The notes below the pieces were generated by a model, which saw only the letters and a list, made by a program, of their open reading frames with translations, did not search any database and had not been told where the DNA came from. The translations under genes and the position numbers were made by a program. A stretch of 64,000 nt of DNA from Christiangramia bathymodioli (lineage in GTDB: Bacteria > Bacteroidota > Bacteroidia > Flavobacteriales > Flavobacteriaceae). This document shows, piece after piece, positions 1 through 8,642 of the stretch. The stretch is taken from contig SRSL01000006.1 in assembly GCA_009735695.1 (NCBI GenBank), forward strand, positions 1-64,000, in the 5' to 3' direction. Numbering within the stretch: the stretch's first letter is position 1; the number at the start of each line of letters is the position of its first letter.

Positions 1-400
1 CATCAAAACTTGTTTCCCGTTTATCATATTCTAAACGGATCATTCCTCCGGCATTGGCGGAAGCTTCCAAAACACCATTGATATTCAACAGACTCTTTTC
101 TATAGTCCTTGCATGCCGGGTATGTCTAATCCCCTCAACCTCTATAAGAAAATGTCCATATTTCTCGGTGATTTCAGCCCCGGTTCTTTCTGCCAATGAT
201 TGAATGTGGTCAATAGAAATTATGTCGGGATCGTAATGAAAACACAGTTGTGGTACCGAATCTTCCTGATCGTCTTTTATATGCACTTTATCAAGACCTT
301 CTTTGGCTTCTAATTCTTCAATGAGCCTTTGTACACAGGTATCTTTTTCATTTGGTACCTGAGGTAGCAGTACCGGAATTTTCAGTTGTAATTTTTTCAT
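1..400 (-). CDS. Heavy-metal P-type ATPase, N-terminal part (runs off left edge)
   Basis: The first 133 codons of a longer gene are visible, beginning MKKLQLKIPVLLPQVPNEKD. The reading frame stays open to the window edge. The visible part has a metal-associated-like alpha/beta fold pattern and ends in RLEYDKRETSFD, which resembles the cytoplasmic N-terminus of Zn/Cd/Co or Cu exporting P1B ATPases. The classic CxxC metal site is not evident in this part. It is the last visible gene of a minus-strand metal efflux operon and starts 4 bp after the stop of the STAS-like gene. The ATPase core motifs (CPx, DKTGT) lie outside, so the assignment rests on N-terminal similarity and context. Confidence 0.6.
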   Translation of the reverse strand, partial: MKKLQLKIPVLLPQVPNEKDTCVQRLIEELEAKEGLDKVHIKDDQEDSVPQLCFHYDPDIISIDHIQSLAERTGAEITEKYGHFLIEVEGIRHTRHARTIEKSLLNINGVLEASANAGGMIRLEYDKRETSFD

Positions 401-404
401 ATCC

Positions 405-764
405 CTATTGATTTAAAATCCATCTTTTAGCCTCTTCCTTTTCGGTAAGGTCGAAATATTTAACTTCCGAATTTGTAAAAACATCAGTAGCTCTCGCCGA
501 CCATTGCTGCCATTCTTTTTCACCTACAATAGCCATTTTTCCGTAATCGGAGATATGGACGGCATCAACCTTCAAATCTTCCCAAAACCCTTTTAGATCA
601 AAGCCTTCAAAGTTAACCAGCTCAAAAAAGAAATCCACTTTATCGCCATTTTTGACAACATTATGTATCAACGGATGAATTTTTTCTATATCCTCCTTAG
701 ATATTTTACCACTGATTGTAGCGGATATTAAATTGTTTTTTTCGATATTCTTGATTCGTAGCAT
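405..764 (-). CDS. STAS/SEC14 (SpoIIAA-like) domain protein
   Basis: This 119-residue cytosolic protein has the alternating strand/helix pattern of the SpoIIAA-like (STAS/SEC14) family: an N-terminal strand pair, the FFFELVNFEGF strand near residues 45-55, and the typical KMAIVGEKEWQQW stretch near residues 76-88. The family's biochemical role is unclear; lipid-binding or regulatory roles have been proposed. It sits between a Fur regulator and a metal ATPase and is probably co-transcribed with them. A broken relative lies near 46.3-46.5 kb in this window. The family call is fairly secure; the function is unknown. Confidence 0.7.
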   Translation of the reverse strand: MLRIKNIEKNNLISATISGKISKEDIEKIHPLIHNVVKNGDKVDFFFELVNFEGFDLKGFWEDLKVDAVHISDYGKMAIVGEKEWQQWSARATDVFTNSEVKYFDLTEKEEAKRWILNQ

Positions 765-802
765 TGTTTTATTTTTTTATAAGCAGATGGATTTATACTA
801 TA

Positions 803-1225
803 TTAAAGCTTCTTTACTTGTTGGCATTTTACACATTCTCCCTTCAGAACTAAATTTACATCGGTTATTTCGTATTTATCAGGTAAATTTTCATGTGGAA
901 CTTTATTGGGCAAACAGAAGGTTTTGCTGCAATTCATACAATGAAAATGTAAGTGTAGATCCAAGCAATTCTTATTAGAATATGCATATTTTGCGACAGC
1001 GGTTCCATCATCTATTTGATGTATAAATCCTTTCTTTTGAAGTAATTTCACATTCCGATAAATGGTCGTTCTATCCCCAGTATGTTCGCCTTTTTTTATG
1101 AAAGCCGATTCTATTTCTCTTAATGTAACGGCATAAAACTTCCTTTTGAGATATTTATATATAAATAATCTCATTTTGGTAGGTCTAATCCCGTTGTTTT
1201 TAAGTGCTATTTCGGCCTTGGTCAT
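803..1225 (-). CDS. Fur-family transcriptional regulator (copy 1)
   Basis: This 140-residue protein has a winged-helix DNA-binding half (about residues 1-85, with RPTKMRLFIYKYL and TTIYRNVKLLQKKG) and a dimerisation half with metal ligands: the HLHFHC cluster near residues 91-96 and two CxxC pairs (CMNC, CVKC) that probably hold structural zinc. Fur-family members act as metal- or peroxide-dependent repressors. Its place in an efflux operon suggests it senses zinc or another divalent metal. It is 9 bp downstream of a second Fur gene of the same length with clearly related sequence, so the pair looks like a tandem duplication that has diverged. Confidence 0.85.
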   Translation of the reverse strand: MTKAEIALKNNGIRPTKMRLFIYKYLKRKFYAVTLREIESAFIKKGEHTGDRTTIYRNVKLLQKKGFIHQIDDGTAVAKYAYSNKNCLDLHLHFHCMNCSKTFCLPNKVPHENLPDKYEITDVNLVLKGECVKCQQVKKL

Positions 1226-1234
1226 TTCATAAAA

Positions 1235-1657
1235 TTAAACGCCACTACATTTCTCGCATATCCCCTTTACTACCAGGTTTACATTTTCTGCCATATATCC
1301 CTCTGGTAGGTTAATATGTGGAATCTTATGATCGGTTAAACAAACAGTTTCATCACAATTATTACAGTGAAAGTGGATGTGTAAGTCCTGTTCTATTTCG
1401 CAATTACAATCATTTTCACAGAGCGCATATTTTGGTATGCCTGTGCCATCATCTATTTGATGTACAATATCCTTTGCTTCAAATGTGCGGATTGTTCGAG
1501 ATAATGTAGCCCGATCTGCTTTTCCAAAGGCATTTTCAATTTCGGTAAGGGTTACAGCCCTATCTTTTTTAGCCATGAATTTATAGATCAGGATACGCAT
1601 GGCTGTTGGCCGAACTTCATGTGCCTCTAAAATTTTTTCGATATCACTCATTTCCAT
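1235..1657 (-). CDS. Fur-family transcriptional regulator (copy 2)
   Basis: This 140-residue Fur-family protein has a winged helix in residues 1-80 (RPTAMRILIYKFMAKK, ATLSRTIRTFEAKD), then DLHIHFHCNNCDETVC, which carries His/Cys metal ligands, and a C-terminal CEKC pair. Compared with its neighbour it has extra Cys/Glu residues (ENDCNCEIEQ) just before the His cluster, which may alter metal choice. Its start overlaps the stop of the upstream PII-like gene by 14 bp, which indicates translational coupling. It probably regulates the surrounding efflux operon. Confidence 0.85.
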   Translation of the reverse strand: MEMSDIEKILEAHEVRPTAMRILIYKFMAKKDRAVTLTEIENAFGKADRATLSRTIRTFEAKDIVHQIDDGTGIPKYALCENDCNCEIEQDLHIHFHCNNCDETVCLTDHKIPHINLPEGYMAENVNLVVKGICEKCSGV

Positions 1658-2000
1658 CGTTTTTTAATCCAGATCGTCTCAAAGATTCTCCAGTTTTAAT
1701 TCGGAAGGCATCTTCAATATCGGAAAGGTAAATGATCCCGTCACCGGGTTCTGTTGTTTTAGCATTCTCAAGGATAATATCTATTGCTGATTGTGCTTTT
1801 CCGTTTTGACATACCAGTTCTAACTTTACCACCGGGCTGTCGGTGACACGGAAATCCAAAGAAGGTGACGCACCTTTTGCTTTAAACGCTCCGGTACCTT
1901 CCCCCTGGGACAGTGTCATACTTTTGAATCCGCTTTCGCTAAGAGATTCTATCACTTTTTGAACACATTTTGGTTTTATAAATGCTTTTATTTCTTTCAT
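1644..2000 (-). CDS. PII-like protein of a metal efflux operon
   Basis: This 118-residue protein has the PII/CutA-like ferredoxin fold order: MKEIKAFIKPKCVQKVIESL as first strand and helix, a T-loop-like stretch near residues 35-50 (GEGTGAFKAKGAS), and a C-terminal GDGIIYLSDIEDAFRIKTGE resembling the PII B-loop/C-loop region. Canonical nitrogen PII proteins have about 112 residues and a Tyr in the T-loop; that Tyr is not evident here. PII relatives encoded beside heavy-metal RND pumps are a recognised subgroup, and this gene lies directly downstream of the adaptor gene. A role in sensing nucleotide or metal status for the pump is inferred. Its end overlaps the next Fur gene. Confidence 0.8.
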   Translation of the reverse strand: MKEIKAFIKPKCVQKVIESLSESGFKSMTLSQGEGTGAFKAKGASPSLDFRVTDSPVVKLELVCQNGKAQSAIDIILENAKTTEPGDGIIYLSDIEDAFRIKTGESLRRSGLKNDGNE

Positions 2001-2101
2001 CGCTGTTTTATTAATTTTTTATTAAGGATGAACCCTCTGGAATTTTAATTAAGACAAACATTTTACAGAGAGCCCACCCATCTAAATTTTTAAAGCTCTA
2101 T

Positions 2102-3331
2102 TTAATGACCATGAGAGGTTTGGCTTTTCTGCATTTCAGAGACCAGGTAATAGGCATTGTTATAAGCAACCAAGGTACCTTCCGGAAGTGGCTCCAGCAG
2201 TTTAATTTCAATCCATCCATCTTCATTTATCCCAGTTCTTACCTGCACCGGTTTTAATTCCCATTCTGTTTTACCTTCTTCCTGGTGTTTTTGAGCTGTA
2301 AAGATGTAAGGATTTCCCTCTTCTTCTATCACTGCATCTTCAGGTAGAGCAGGTACTGCTTCTTCTCCTGTCCTGATTTTGCCTTTGATATACATTCCTG
2401 GAATGAGATAATCTTCCTTATTATCTATCTCTGCGTGAACATGTACCGCTTTAGGATTTTGTTCAAATTGCTTCCCCACAGAATATATTTTTCCTGTAAG
2501 ATTGCTTCCGGGAACTGATTCCAGTGTAAAAGCAATCTTTTGGCCTTCCTCCACCTTATAAATATCCTTTTCAAAAACCATTAGATCGGCATGCACGTGT
2601 TCATTATCCACCACCATAAACATGCTGGTTTGCGGTTCTACATATTGACCAATTTGCACCTTTACTTTTTCTATATAGCCTTCGATAGGGCTTACTACAG
2701 GAATATATTCATACAGGGTGCCATTTCTTACCTGGGAGGCACCCAGGTTTAACTGTCTTAATTGGGATTCATAACCACTTACCTCTCCCTTTACCGACTG
2801 AAAATCTGCCTGGGTTTGTTGAAACGACTTTCCTGAACCAACTTCTGCCTCGTATAATCGCTTCTGTCTTTCAAATTCCTTTTCTAAAAACTGCATCCGG
2901 TTATAGGCATTGATATAGTCCGTTTGTATTTTCGTCAAGTTAGGATGGGATAGATACGCCAGTACCTGACCTTTATTTACTTTATCACCTTCAATAACTT
3001 TTATTGAATTAATATTCCCGCCTAAGACAGCCGTTACGGTAGCTTCGTATTGAGGAGGAACCTCTAATTGACCATTTGCTTCTACTATTCCTGATAATGC
3101 TTTCTTAGTTAAAGTATCTACTTTGATTCCCAGACTATTGAATTTCATCTCTGAAAGATGTACTGAGCGCATTCCGCCACCTTCTTCATCATTGTTACCT
3201 TCTGTTTCTTTAGAATCCGATGCTTTAGTTTCGTGAGAAGTTGTTTCTGATGTATCAGAATTTTCTTTACACCCAAAGAACAGGCTGAATGATAGGGCAA
3301 GCATTAGAATATTTATTGATCTTTTATTCAT
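2102..3331 (-). CDS. Efflux RND periplasmic adaptor (CusB/CzcB-like lipoprotein)
   Basis: This 409-residue membrane-fusion protein bridges the inner-membrane pump and the outer-membrane channel. A lipoprotein signal ends in FFGC with Cys21, followed by an acidic linker. After it come the barrel/lipoyl half (GGNINSIKVIEGDKVNKGQV), a helical hairpin (about residues 140-195), the second lipoyl half (SPIEGYIEKVKVQIGQYVE) and beta-barrel domains. A short C-terminal SQTSHGH tail may bind metal weakly. It lies 19 bp after the stop of the pump gene on the same strand. Its substrate is probably Cu(I)/Ag(I) or Zn/Cd/Co; the sequence alone does not decide. Confidence 0.9.
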   Translation of the reverse strand: MNKRSINILMLALSFSLFFGCKENSDTSETTSHETKASDSKETEGNNDEEGGGMRSVHLSEMKFNSLGIKVDTLTKKALSGIVEANGQLEVPPQYEATVTAVLGGNINSIKVIEGDKVNKGQVLAYLSHPNLTKIQTDYINAYNRMQFLEKEFERQKRLYEAEVGSGKSFQQTQADFQSVKGEVSGYESQLRQLNLGASQVRNGTLYEYIPVVSPIEGYIEKVKVQIGQYVEPQTSMFMVVDNEHVHADLMVFEKDIYKVEEGQKIAFTLESVPGSNLTGKIYSVGKQFEQNPKAVHVHAEIDNKEDYLIPGMYIKGKIRTGEEAVPALPEDAVIEEEGNPYIFTAQKHQEEGKTEWELKPVQVRTGINEDGWIEIKLLEPLPEGTLVAYNNAYYLVSEMQKSQTSHGH

Positions 3332-3350
3332 ATCGTTTTTCTTTCTAATT

Positions 3351-6300
3351 TTAGTTTGATTTTTCGAGGTAATATTCTAGTTGATAACGGCTATCGAGAT
3401 AATTATCAAAAGCACTCCAGGCATTTACCTCGATTCTAATGGCATCTCTTATATTTTGAAGGAAGGTTACATAATCTATAGCACCTTCCTTAAATGCCAA
3501 TACAGATCCTTCCTGTTGCTCTTTAGCCAAGGGAAGCGCTTCATCCTTATAATAATTCCATGAATTTCTCCATTTGATGAATTCTTCCCGCATATTTTTA
3601 TAGGCAGTTTCCAATTCGAGTTTATCCTGATAAAAATTTTGTTCTGCAATCTTTCGATTCACTTTTGCTTCCTGAGTACGGCCTAATTCAGGCCCAAAGA
3701 ATAACGGAATTTGAATTCCTATTTGATATTGGAAGAAACCCGATTGTCCATTAATTTCCTGCCTGGCATATTGTCCCTGAAATTTTGGTAGAAATTCAGA
3801 TTTCCGTTCCCTGGTAACCGCTTTGGCAACCTCAACCCTTTGTTCTGAAACTTGTAGTAACGGATGGTTTTCAAGCGAACCTGCCAGAAAGTTCAAAGGT
3901 TCGTCTAAAGTTTCAACAGGTAAATCTGGCACATCATAAATCGTGTCACTAACAAACCAGAGGTTTAAGCGCTGTAATGATTTCAGGTAATTTCTATAAG
4001 CTTGTTCTAACTGTATTTTCACCTCATTCCCCTGATTGGAGGTAGCAAGATATTCCAGTTTAGAGGTAGCTTCTGTTTCATACCTTATTCTTGCTGCCCT
4101 TTCAATATCTTCAAAAATTGAATCCATTTTCTTATATACCTGATACGTTTTTTTACTTGTATAGACTGATACCCAGGCCCTGCTTACTTCACGTTCAATT
4201 TCTAAAGTGTTAAGCTCTAAAGCATTTTCAGCCAATGCGACCCTTTCTTTTTGCAATTTTAACCGGGGAGCAATTCCAAAAATATCTATGCCTTGTTGTT
4301 GAACACCAATTTGAGTATAGATCCCATCAGAACCATTTCCTACCTCTTCTTTTCCAGTAAAGATTTGGGTATTCCCAAAATCATAAGCGGTTTTACGAAG
4401 TACTTCTTCACTTTCAATTTCAAGCTGGGCAGCTTTTAGCTGAGGAAAGTTTTTGATTGCTATTTCGTGGGCTTTTTTCAAACTTATGGTCTGTAAAGTA
4501 TCCTGTTGTGGATATTCAGATGAAACAGCATCAGATTGTGCATTTACGGAAAAGGTTCCGCCTAATATCAAGCCAATAATCAAAATCGTAGCTAAAGATC
4601 GCATATTGGAAGAACCTAATTTATGGTGTTCTTTTTTCTCTCGCTTTCTTTCCACGAATGTATATAATACTGGTAATACAACGAGGGTAAGCAGTGTAGC
4701 TGTAAGCATACCACCTATAACAACTGTAGCAAGTGGTTGTTGAACTTCTGCACCGGCAGAAGTGGAAAATGCCATTGGTAAAAAACCGAAAATATCTGTT
4801 GTCGCTGTTAACATAATAGGTCGTATTCGTTCTTTGGTTCCTGTAAAAATTCTATCTTTTATACTGGTTACTCCTTCTTCTTTTAAAGAATTGAATCTAT
4901 TTATTAGTACCAGTCCATTTAAAACTGCAACCCCAAATAGTACAATGAAGCCTACACCTGCGGAAATACTAAATGGCATTCCCCGCAACCAAAGGGCAAA
5001 AACACCTCCGATAGCAGCCAATGGTATCGCCATATAGATCATAATGGATTGGGAAAAAGATTTTAAGGCAAAATATAGAAGCACGAAAATCAGGAATAAG
5101 GCTATCGGTACCACAATCACTAATCGATCTTTAGCACTCTGAAGGTTTTCGAACTCCCCTCCATAAGTAATATAATAACCTGGTGGTAATTCTAATTCCT
5201 CATCTAATTTTTGCTGAATGTCGTTCACCACAGACTCTACATCCCTTCCCCGTGCATTTACACCCACATAGGTTCTTCTGTAGGTGTCATCTCTCGAGAT
5301 TTGCATAGGTCCCGGAACGTATTCAATATCTGCTATTTCTTTGATTGGCACCTGGGTTCCATCTGGAAGGTCGATATACATTCCTCTTAAGTCATCAATA
5401 TTCTTCCTATGATCTTCATCAAATCTTACAACTAAATCGAATCGCTTTTCACCTTCAAAAATGACCCCGGCCGTTCCTCCAGCAAAAGCAGTACTTATAT
5501 AATCATTGACTTTCTGAATATCCAGTCCATACTGGGCAATTTTATCACGGTTAAATCTAACTGTCATTTGTGGTAGGCCAGATGTTCTCTCCGCGTTTAC
5601 ATCACCAGCTCCAGGGACGGTTTGGATAATATTGGCCATTTCCTGTACCTTTTCTGACAATACTTCTAAATCTTCACCATATAACTTTACCGCAATATCT
5701 TCTCTAACCCCTTCTAATAACTCATTAAATCTCAATTCTACAGGTTGGGTGAACACTAAATTGACCCCTGTAAGCTCTTCATCAAGTTTTTCCTTGATCT
5801 GTTCAATAAGGCCTTCTTTGGTTTCAGAAGTTTCCCATTTATCTTTGTCTTTTTCCAGGATTAGATACATATCTGCAATATCCATGGGCATAGGATCGGT
5901 AGGAATATCCGCCACTCCAATACGGGCCGTTGCCGTTTTAATTTCTGGGAAGTTTTCTAAGAGTATGTTCTCTATTTTTTTAGAAACTTCTATGGACTCT
6001 GTTAATGAACTACCTGGTCTTATTAATGCCTGCATGGCGATATCCCCTTCATCAAGTTGAGGCACAAATTCTCCTCCCATTCTAGAAAAAAGAAAACCGG
6101 CTAAAACAAGTAGTACTACCGCAGATCCTATAACAATCAATTTCAGTTTTAATGCTCCTTTCAATAAAGGCATGTAAACTTTTTGTATTCCGCCAATTAT
6201 CTTATCGCTTATTTTCTCCAGCCAGCGTTCAAATTTTCCAAACCAGTTCTTTTTATTCTGAATTGGTTTCATAAATAAGGCCGACATCATAGGGACATAA

Positions 6301-7784
6301 GTAAGACATAAGAAGATAGCACCTATCATGGCAAAACCGAACGTGTAAGCCATCGGCTTAAACATTTTACCTTCTACCCCGGTAAGAAAAAGAATGGGTG
6401 TAAATACGATAAGAATGATTATTTGGCCAAAAAATGCAGAACCCATCATCGTGCTCCCAGCATCATAGGCTACCTCATCCATTTTTGCCTGATTGAATTT
6501 TACTTTTCCAGATCGAATCCGTTTTTGTATTTCATATACCGTACCCTCAATGATAATCACTGCACCATCTATTATAATTCCGAAGTCGATTGCCCCTAAA
6601 CTCATTAGATTGGCCCAGACATTGAATTGTTTCATCAATATAAAGGCAAAAAGAAGTGATAATGGAATGGTGGTAGCGGTTATAAGTCCACCTCTTAAAC
6701 TACCTAGTAATATCACCAGGGCAAAGATCACGATTAATGCTCCTTCCAGTAAATTTGTTTTAACGGTGTCGGTTGTTCGTGCTATTAACTCACTTCGGTC
6801 AATTATAGGTGCTATGGTCAAACCTTCAGGAAGTGACTTTTCAACTTCTGCCATTCTATCTTTAACATCCTGAATTACGGCATTGGGATTGGCGCCTTTT
6901 AACATCATTATTATCCCGCCTACGGCTTCCTCTCCATCCTGAGTAAAGGCTCCGTAGCGTACCTGATTTCCAAACTGAACATTTTCTGCAACATCACCAA
7001 TCGTTATCGGGATCGCGTTTTCTGTGGTAATTGCAATTTTCTTGATGTCCTCCAGAGAACGGATTAAGCCCTCACCCCTAATAAAATTTGACATTTTATT
7101 TTTCTCGATATAAGCTCCACCGGTATTCACATTGTTTCGTGCCAGCGCCTCATAAACTTCAGAGATACTTATACCCATACTGTTTAATTTCTCCGGGTTG
7201 ATTGCTACCTCATATTGTTTTATGGAGCCTCCAAATGAATTTACTTCCACCACACCTTCCAGTAAAGTAAGCTGTCGCTTGACTATCCAGTCCTGAATAG
7301 TTCGTAGTTCCATGGGGGAATATTCAGTTTCATATCCCTCCTTTGGTTTTATTGTATATTCATAAATCTGACCCAATCCGGTTGAAATAGGTCCCATAGC
7401 AGGACTTCCAAATTTATCGGGAATGGTTTCTCCCAATTCATTAAGTTTTTCCTGTACTAGTTGACGAGGGAGATAAGTTCCCATATCATCTTTGAAGACA
7501 ATAGTAACTACAGAGAGTCCAAAGCGTGAGATAGAGCGAATCTCTGTAACTCCAGGTAAATTACCCATCGAAAGTTCTACCGGATAGGTTACAAATTGTT
7601 CAATATCTTCTGTGGCAAGATTAGGTGATTGGGTGATCACCTGAACCTGGTTGTTTGTAATATCTGGTACCGATCCCAGATTTACGGTAGACATGGACCA
7701 AATACCCGTGCCTATAAGTGCCAAGGTGAGTAGCCCAATAATAAATTTATTATTAATGGAAAATGAAATGATTCTATTGATCAT
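3351..7784 (-). CDS. Heavy-metal RND pump fused to a TolC-like outer-membrane factor
   Basis: This 1477-residue polypeptide has two parts. Residues 1 to about 1040 are a complete heavy-metal-efflux RND pump: an N-terminal membrane helix, periplasmic porter loops, the proton-relay helix with DFGIIIDGAVIIIEG near residue 400, and a second set of membrane helices ending in TLVVLPVLY. After a short basic linker, Met1061 begins a typical signal-peptide-like segment (MRSLATILIIGLILGG to SVNA), followed by an outer-membrane-efflux (TolC/CusC) domain up to residue 1477 with long coiled-coil helices. Pump-TolC fusions of this length are known in Bacteroidota. It precedes the adaptor gene, so one operon encodes the whole tripartite exporter. 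Metal specificity is inferred only. Confidence 0.92.
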   Translation of the reverse strand: MINRIISFSINNKFIIGLLTLALIGTGIWSMSTVNLGSVPDITNNQVQVITQSPNLATEDIEQFVTYPVELSMGNLPGVTEIRSISRFGLSVVTIVFKDDMGTYLPRQLVQEKLNELGETIPDKFGSPAMGPISTGLGQIYEYTIKPKEGYETEYSPMELRTIQDWIVKRQLTLLEGVVEVNSFGGSIKQYEVAINPEKLNSMGISISEVYEALARNNVNTGGAYIEKNKMSNFIRGEGLIRSLEDIKKIAITTENAIPITIGDVAENVQFGNQVRYGAFTQDGEEAVGGIIMMLKGANPNAVIQDVKDRMAEVEKSLPEGLTIAPIIDRSELIARTTDTVKTNLLEGALIVIFALVILLGSLRGGLITATTIPLSLLFAFILMKQFNVWANLMSLGAIDFGIIIDGAVIIIEGTVYEIQKRIRSGKVKFNQAKMDEVAYDAGSTMMGSAFFGQIIILIVFTPILFLTGVEGKMFKPMAYTFGFAMIGAIFLCLTYVPMMSALFMKPIQNKKNWFGKFERWLEKISDKIIGGIQKVYMPLLKGALKLKLIVIGSAVVLLVLAGFLFSRMGGEFVPQLDEGDIAMQALIRPGSSLTESIEVSKKIENILLENFPEIKTATARIGVADIPTDPMPMDIADMYLILEKDKDKWETSETKEGLIEQIKEKLDEELTGVNLVFTQPVELRFNELLEGVREDIAVKLYGEDLEVLSEKVQEMANIIQTVPGAGDVNAERTSGLPQMTVRFNRDKIAQYGLDIQKVNDYISTAFAGGTAGVIFEGEKRFDLVVRFDEDHRKNIDDLRGMYIDLPDGTQVPIKEIADIEYVPGPMQISRDDTYRRTYVGVNARGRDVESVVNDIQQKLDEELELPPGYYITYGGEFENLQSAKDRLVIVVPIALFLIFVLLYFALKSFSQSIMIYMAIPLAAIGGVFALWLRGMPFSISAGVGFIVLFGVAVLNGLVLINRFNSLKEEGVTSIKDRIFTGTKERIRPIMLTATTDIFGFLPMAFSTSAGAEVQQPLATVVIGGMLTATLLTLVVLPVLYTFVERKREKKEHHKLGSSNMRSLATILIIGLILGGTFSVNAQSDAVSSEYPQQDTLQTISLKKAHEIAIKNFPQLKAAQLEIESEEVLRKTAYDFGNTQIFTGKEEVGNGSDGIYTQIGVQQQGIDIFGIAPRLKLQKERVALAENALELNTLEIEREVSRAWVSVYTSKKTYQVYKKMDSIFEDIERAARIRYETEATSKLEYLATSNQGNEVKIQLEQAYRNYLKSLQRLNLWFVSDTIYDVPDLPVETLDEPLNFLAGSLENHPLLQVSEQRVEVAKAVTRERKSEFLPKFQGQYARQEINGQSGFFQYQIGIQIPLFFGPELGRTQEAKVNRKIAEQNFYQDKLELETAYKNMREEFIKWRNSWNYYKDEALPLAKEQQEGSVLAFKEGAIDYVTFLQNIRDAIRIEVNAWSAFDNYLDSRYQLEYYLEKSN

Positions 7785-7909
7785 ATAAAAAAATTAATTC
7801 AGTTAAACATCTCGATATTCCCTAAGTAGAGAGAGTCGATATACTGGTCTGAAGAAGTTATAGGACTTCAGGACAGGAAAGGATATAACTATCCTATAAA
7901 AAAACTGAA

Positions 7910-8236
7910 TTAAACTTTTGGAGGATCTAAAAAGGAAAGAATAGGTTCTTCCACTGAACTATCAAAATGAAGAAAAGCTTTTGATGGAATTTCCGCAATC
8001 AAAGCTTTGAAATTTGAAGAACCAAAATCTACCGTATGCACATGGCAGCAATGACAACTACAAAAAGGAGGGCATAAATCCACTACTTTATCATGTGAAT
8101 GGTCGAAATCTAAATCCTGGTTAGCAACCATTGTTACTTCTGAGTTAGAATTAACGTTTGAAGTATCACTGTCATTACAGGCTAATAAATTAAGCCCCAG
8201 TACATATAAAGATAATATGAGTGCCATTATTTTCAC
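7910..8236 (-). CDS. DUF6660-type small lipoprotein
   Basis: This 108-residue exported protein begins MKIMALILSLYVLGLNLLAC, a lipoprotein signal with Cys20. The mature part contains the dense Cys/His cluster CPPFCSCHCCHVH near residues 55-67, which looks suited to binding Cu or Zn at the cell surface. Bacteroidota copper operons often begin with such a protein (DUF6660). Translation probably starts at a GTG, because family members begin MK-, although an ATG three codons later is possible. It lies 125 bp upstream of the RND pump gene on the same strand and is probably first in the operon. Function as a metal-binding accessory protein is inferred. Confidence 0.75.
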   Translation of the reverse strand: MKIMALILSLYVLGLNLLACNDSDTSNVNSNSEVTMVANQDLDFDHSHDKVVDLCPPFCSCHCCHVHTVDFGSSNFKALIAEIPSKAFLHFDSSVEEPILSFLDPPKV

Positions 8237-8406
8237 ATTACAAAGATAATTAAATATGCATGCACAGGGTATGCAAAAGCCCCGTACGCATATTGAATCG
8301 AAGATTTTTATATGGTTTAATACATTACTAAAAAAATTCGATATCCTGGATTCGTATAACTATAAATAATCCGTGTGTCTCTCACTAGAATTAGATTAAA
8401 TATATT

Positions 8407-8610
8407 CTACAACAATTTCGCTCCTCTTAACCTCAAGGCATTGGCAGTAACTGAAACTGAGCTAAAACTCATGGATAGAGCAGCGATCATAGGAGAAATT
8501 AATAACCCAAAGAATGGATACAATACACCCGCAGCAATTGGCACACCCAGGGTGTTATAAATAAGCGCAAAAAACAGGTTCTTTTTATTATTCCGCATTC
8601 CTTTTTTCAG
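8407..8610 (-). pseudogene. C-terminal remnant of a copper P1B ATPase (CopA-like)
   Basis: About 65 residues are readable, including [20 protein letters not shown] and [16 protein letters not shown]. These match the last two membrane helices of Cu(+)-exporting P-type ATPases (the N-x-FFA-x-x-YN and M-x-x-SSVSV-x-x-NALRL motifs). The rest of the enzyme (metal-binding, CPC and DKTGT parts) is absent upstream, where a potassium-channel gene begins. It is therefore a leftover from a deletion or rearrangement and not a functional gene, although a short start codon exists. Confidence 0.8.
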
Positions 8611-8642
8611 TTTTAAATAAATTTAACTTGTGGAAAGAATTT

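Noticed and set aside
5632-6060. Long open frame on the plus strand inside the RND pump gene
   Set aside because: It lies opposite a well-conserved gene, its product has no recognisable features, and the codon pattern is that of an antisense shadow.
7880-7895. AGGATA/TATCCT hairpin between DUF6660 and the RND pump gene
   Set aside because: No T-run follows it in the direction of transcription, and the genes appear to be one operon; not called a terminator.
8241-8248. TATCTTTG (minus strand) as promoter of the DUF6660 gene
   Set aside because: It lies only about 5 bases before the preferred GTG start, leaving no room for a leader; possible only if translation starts further down.
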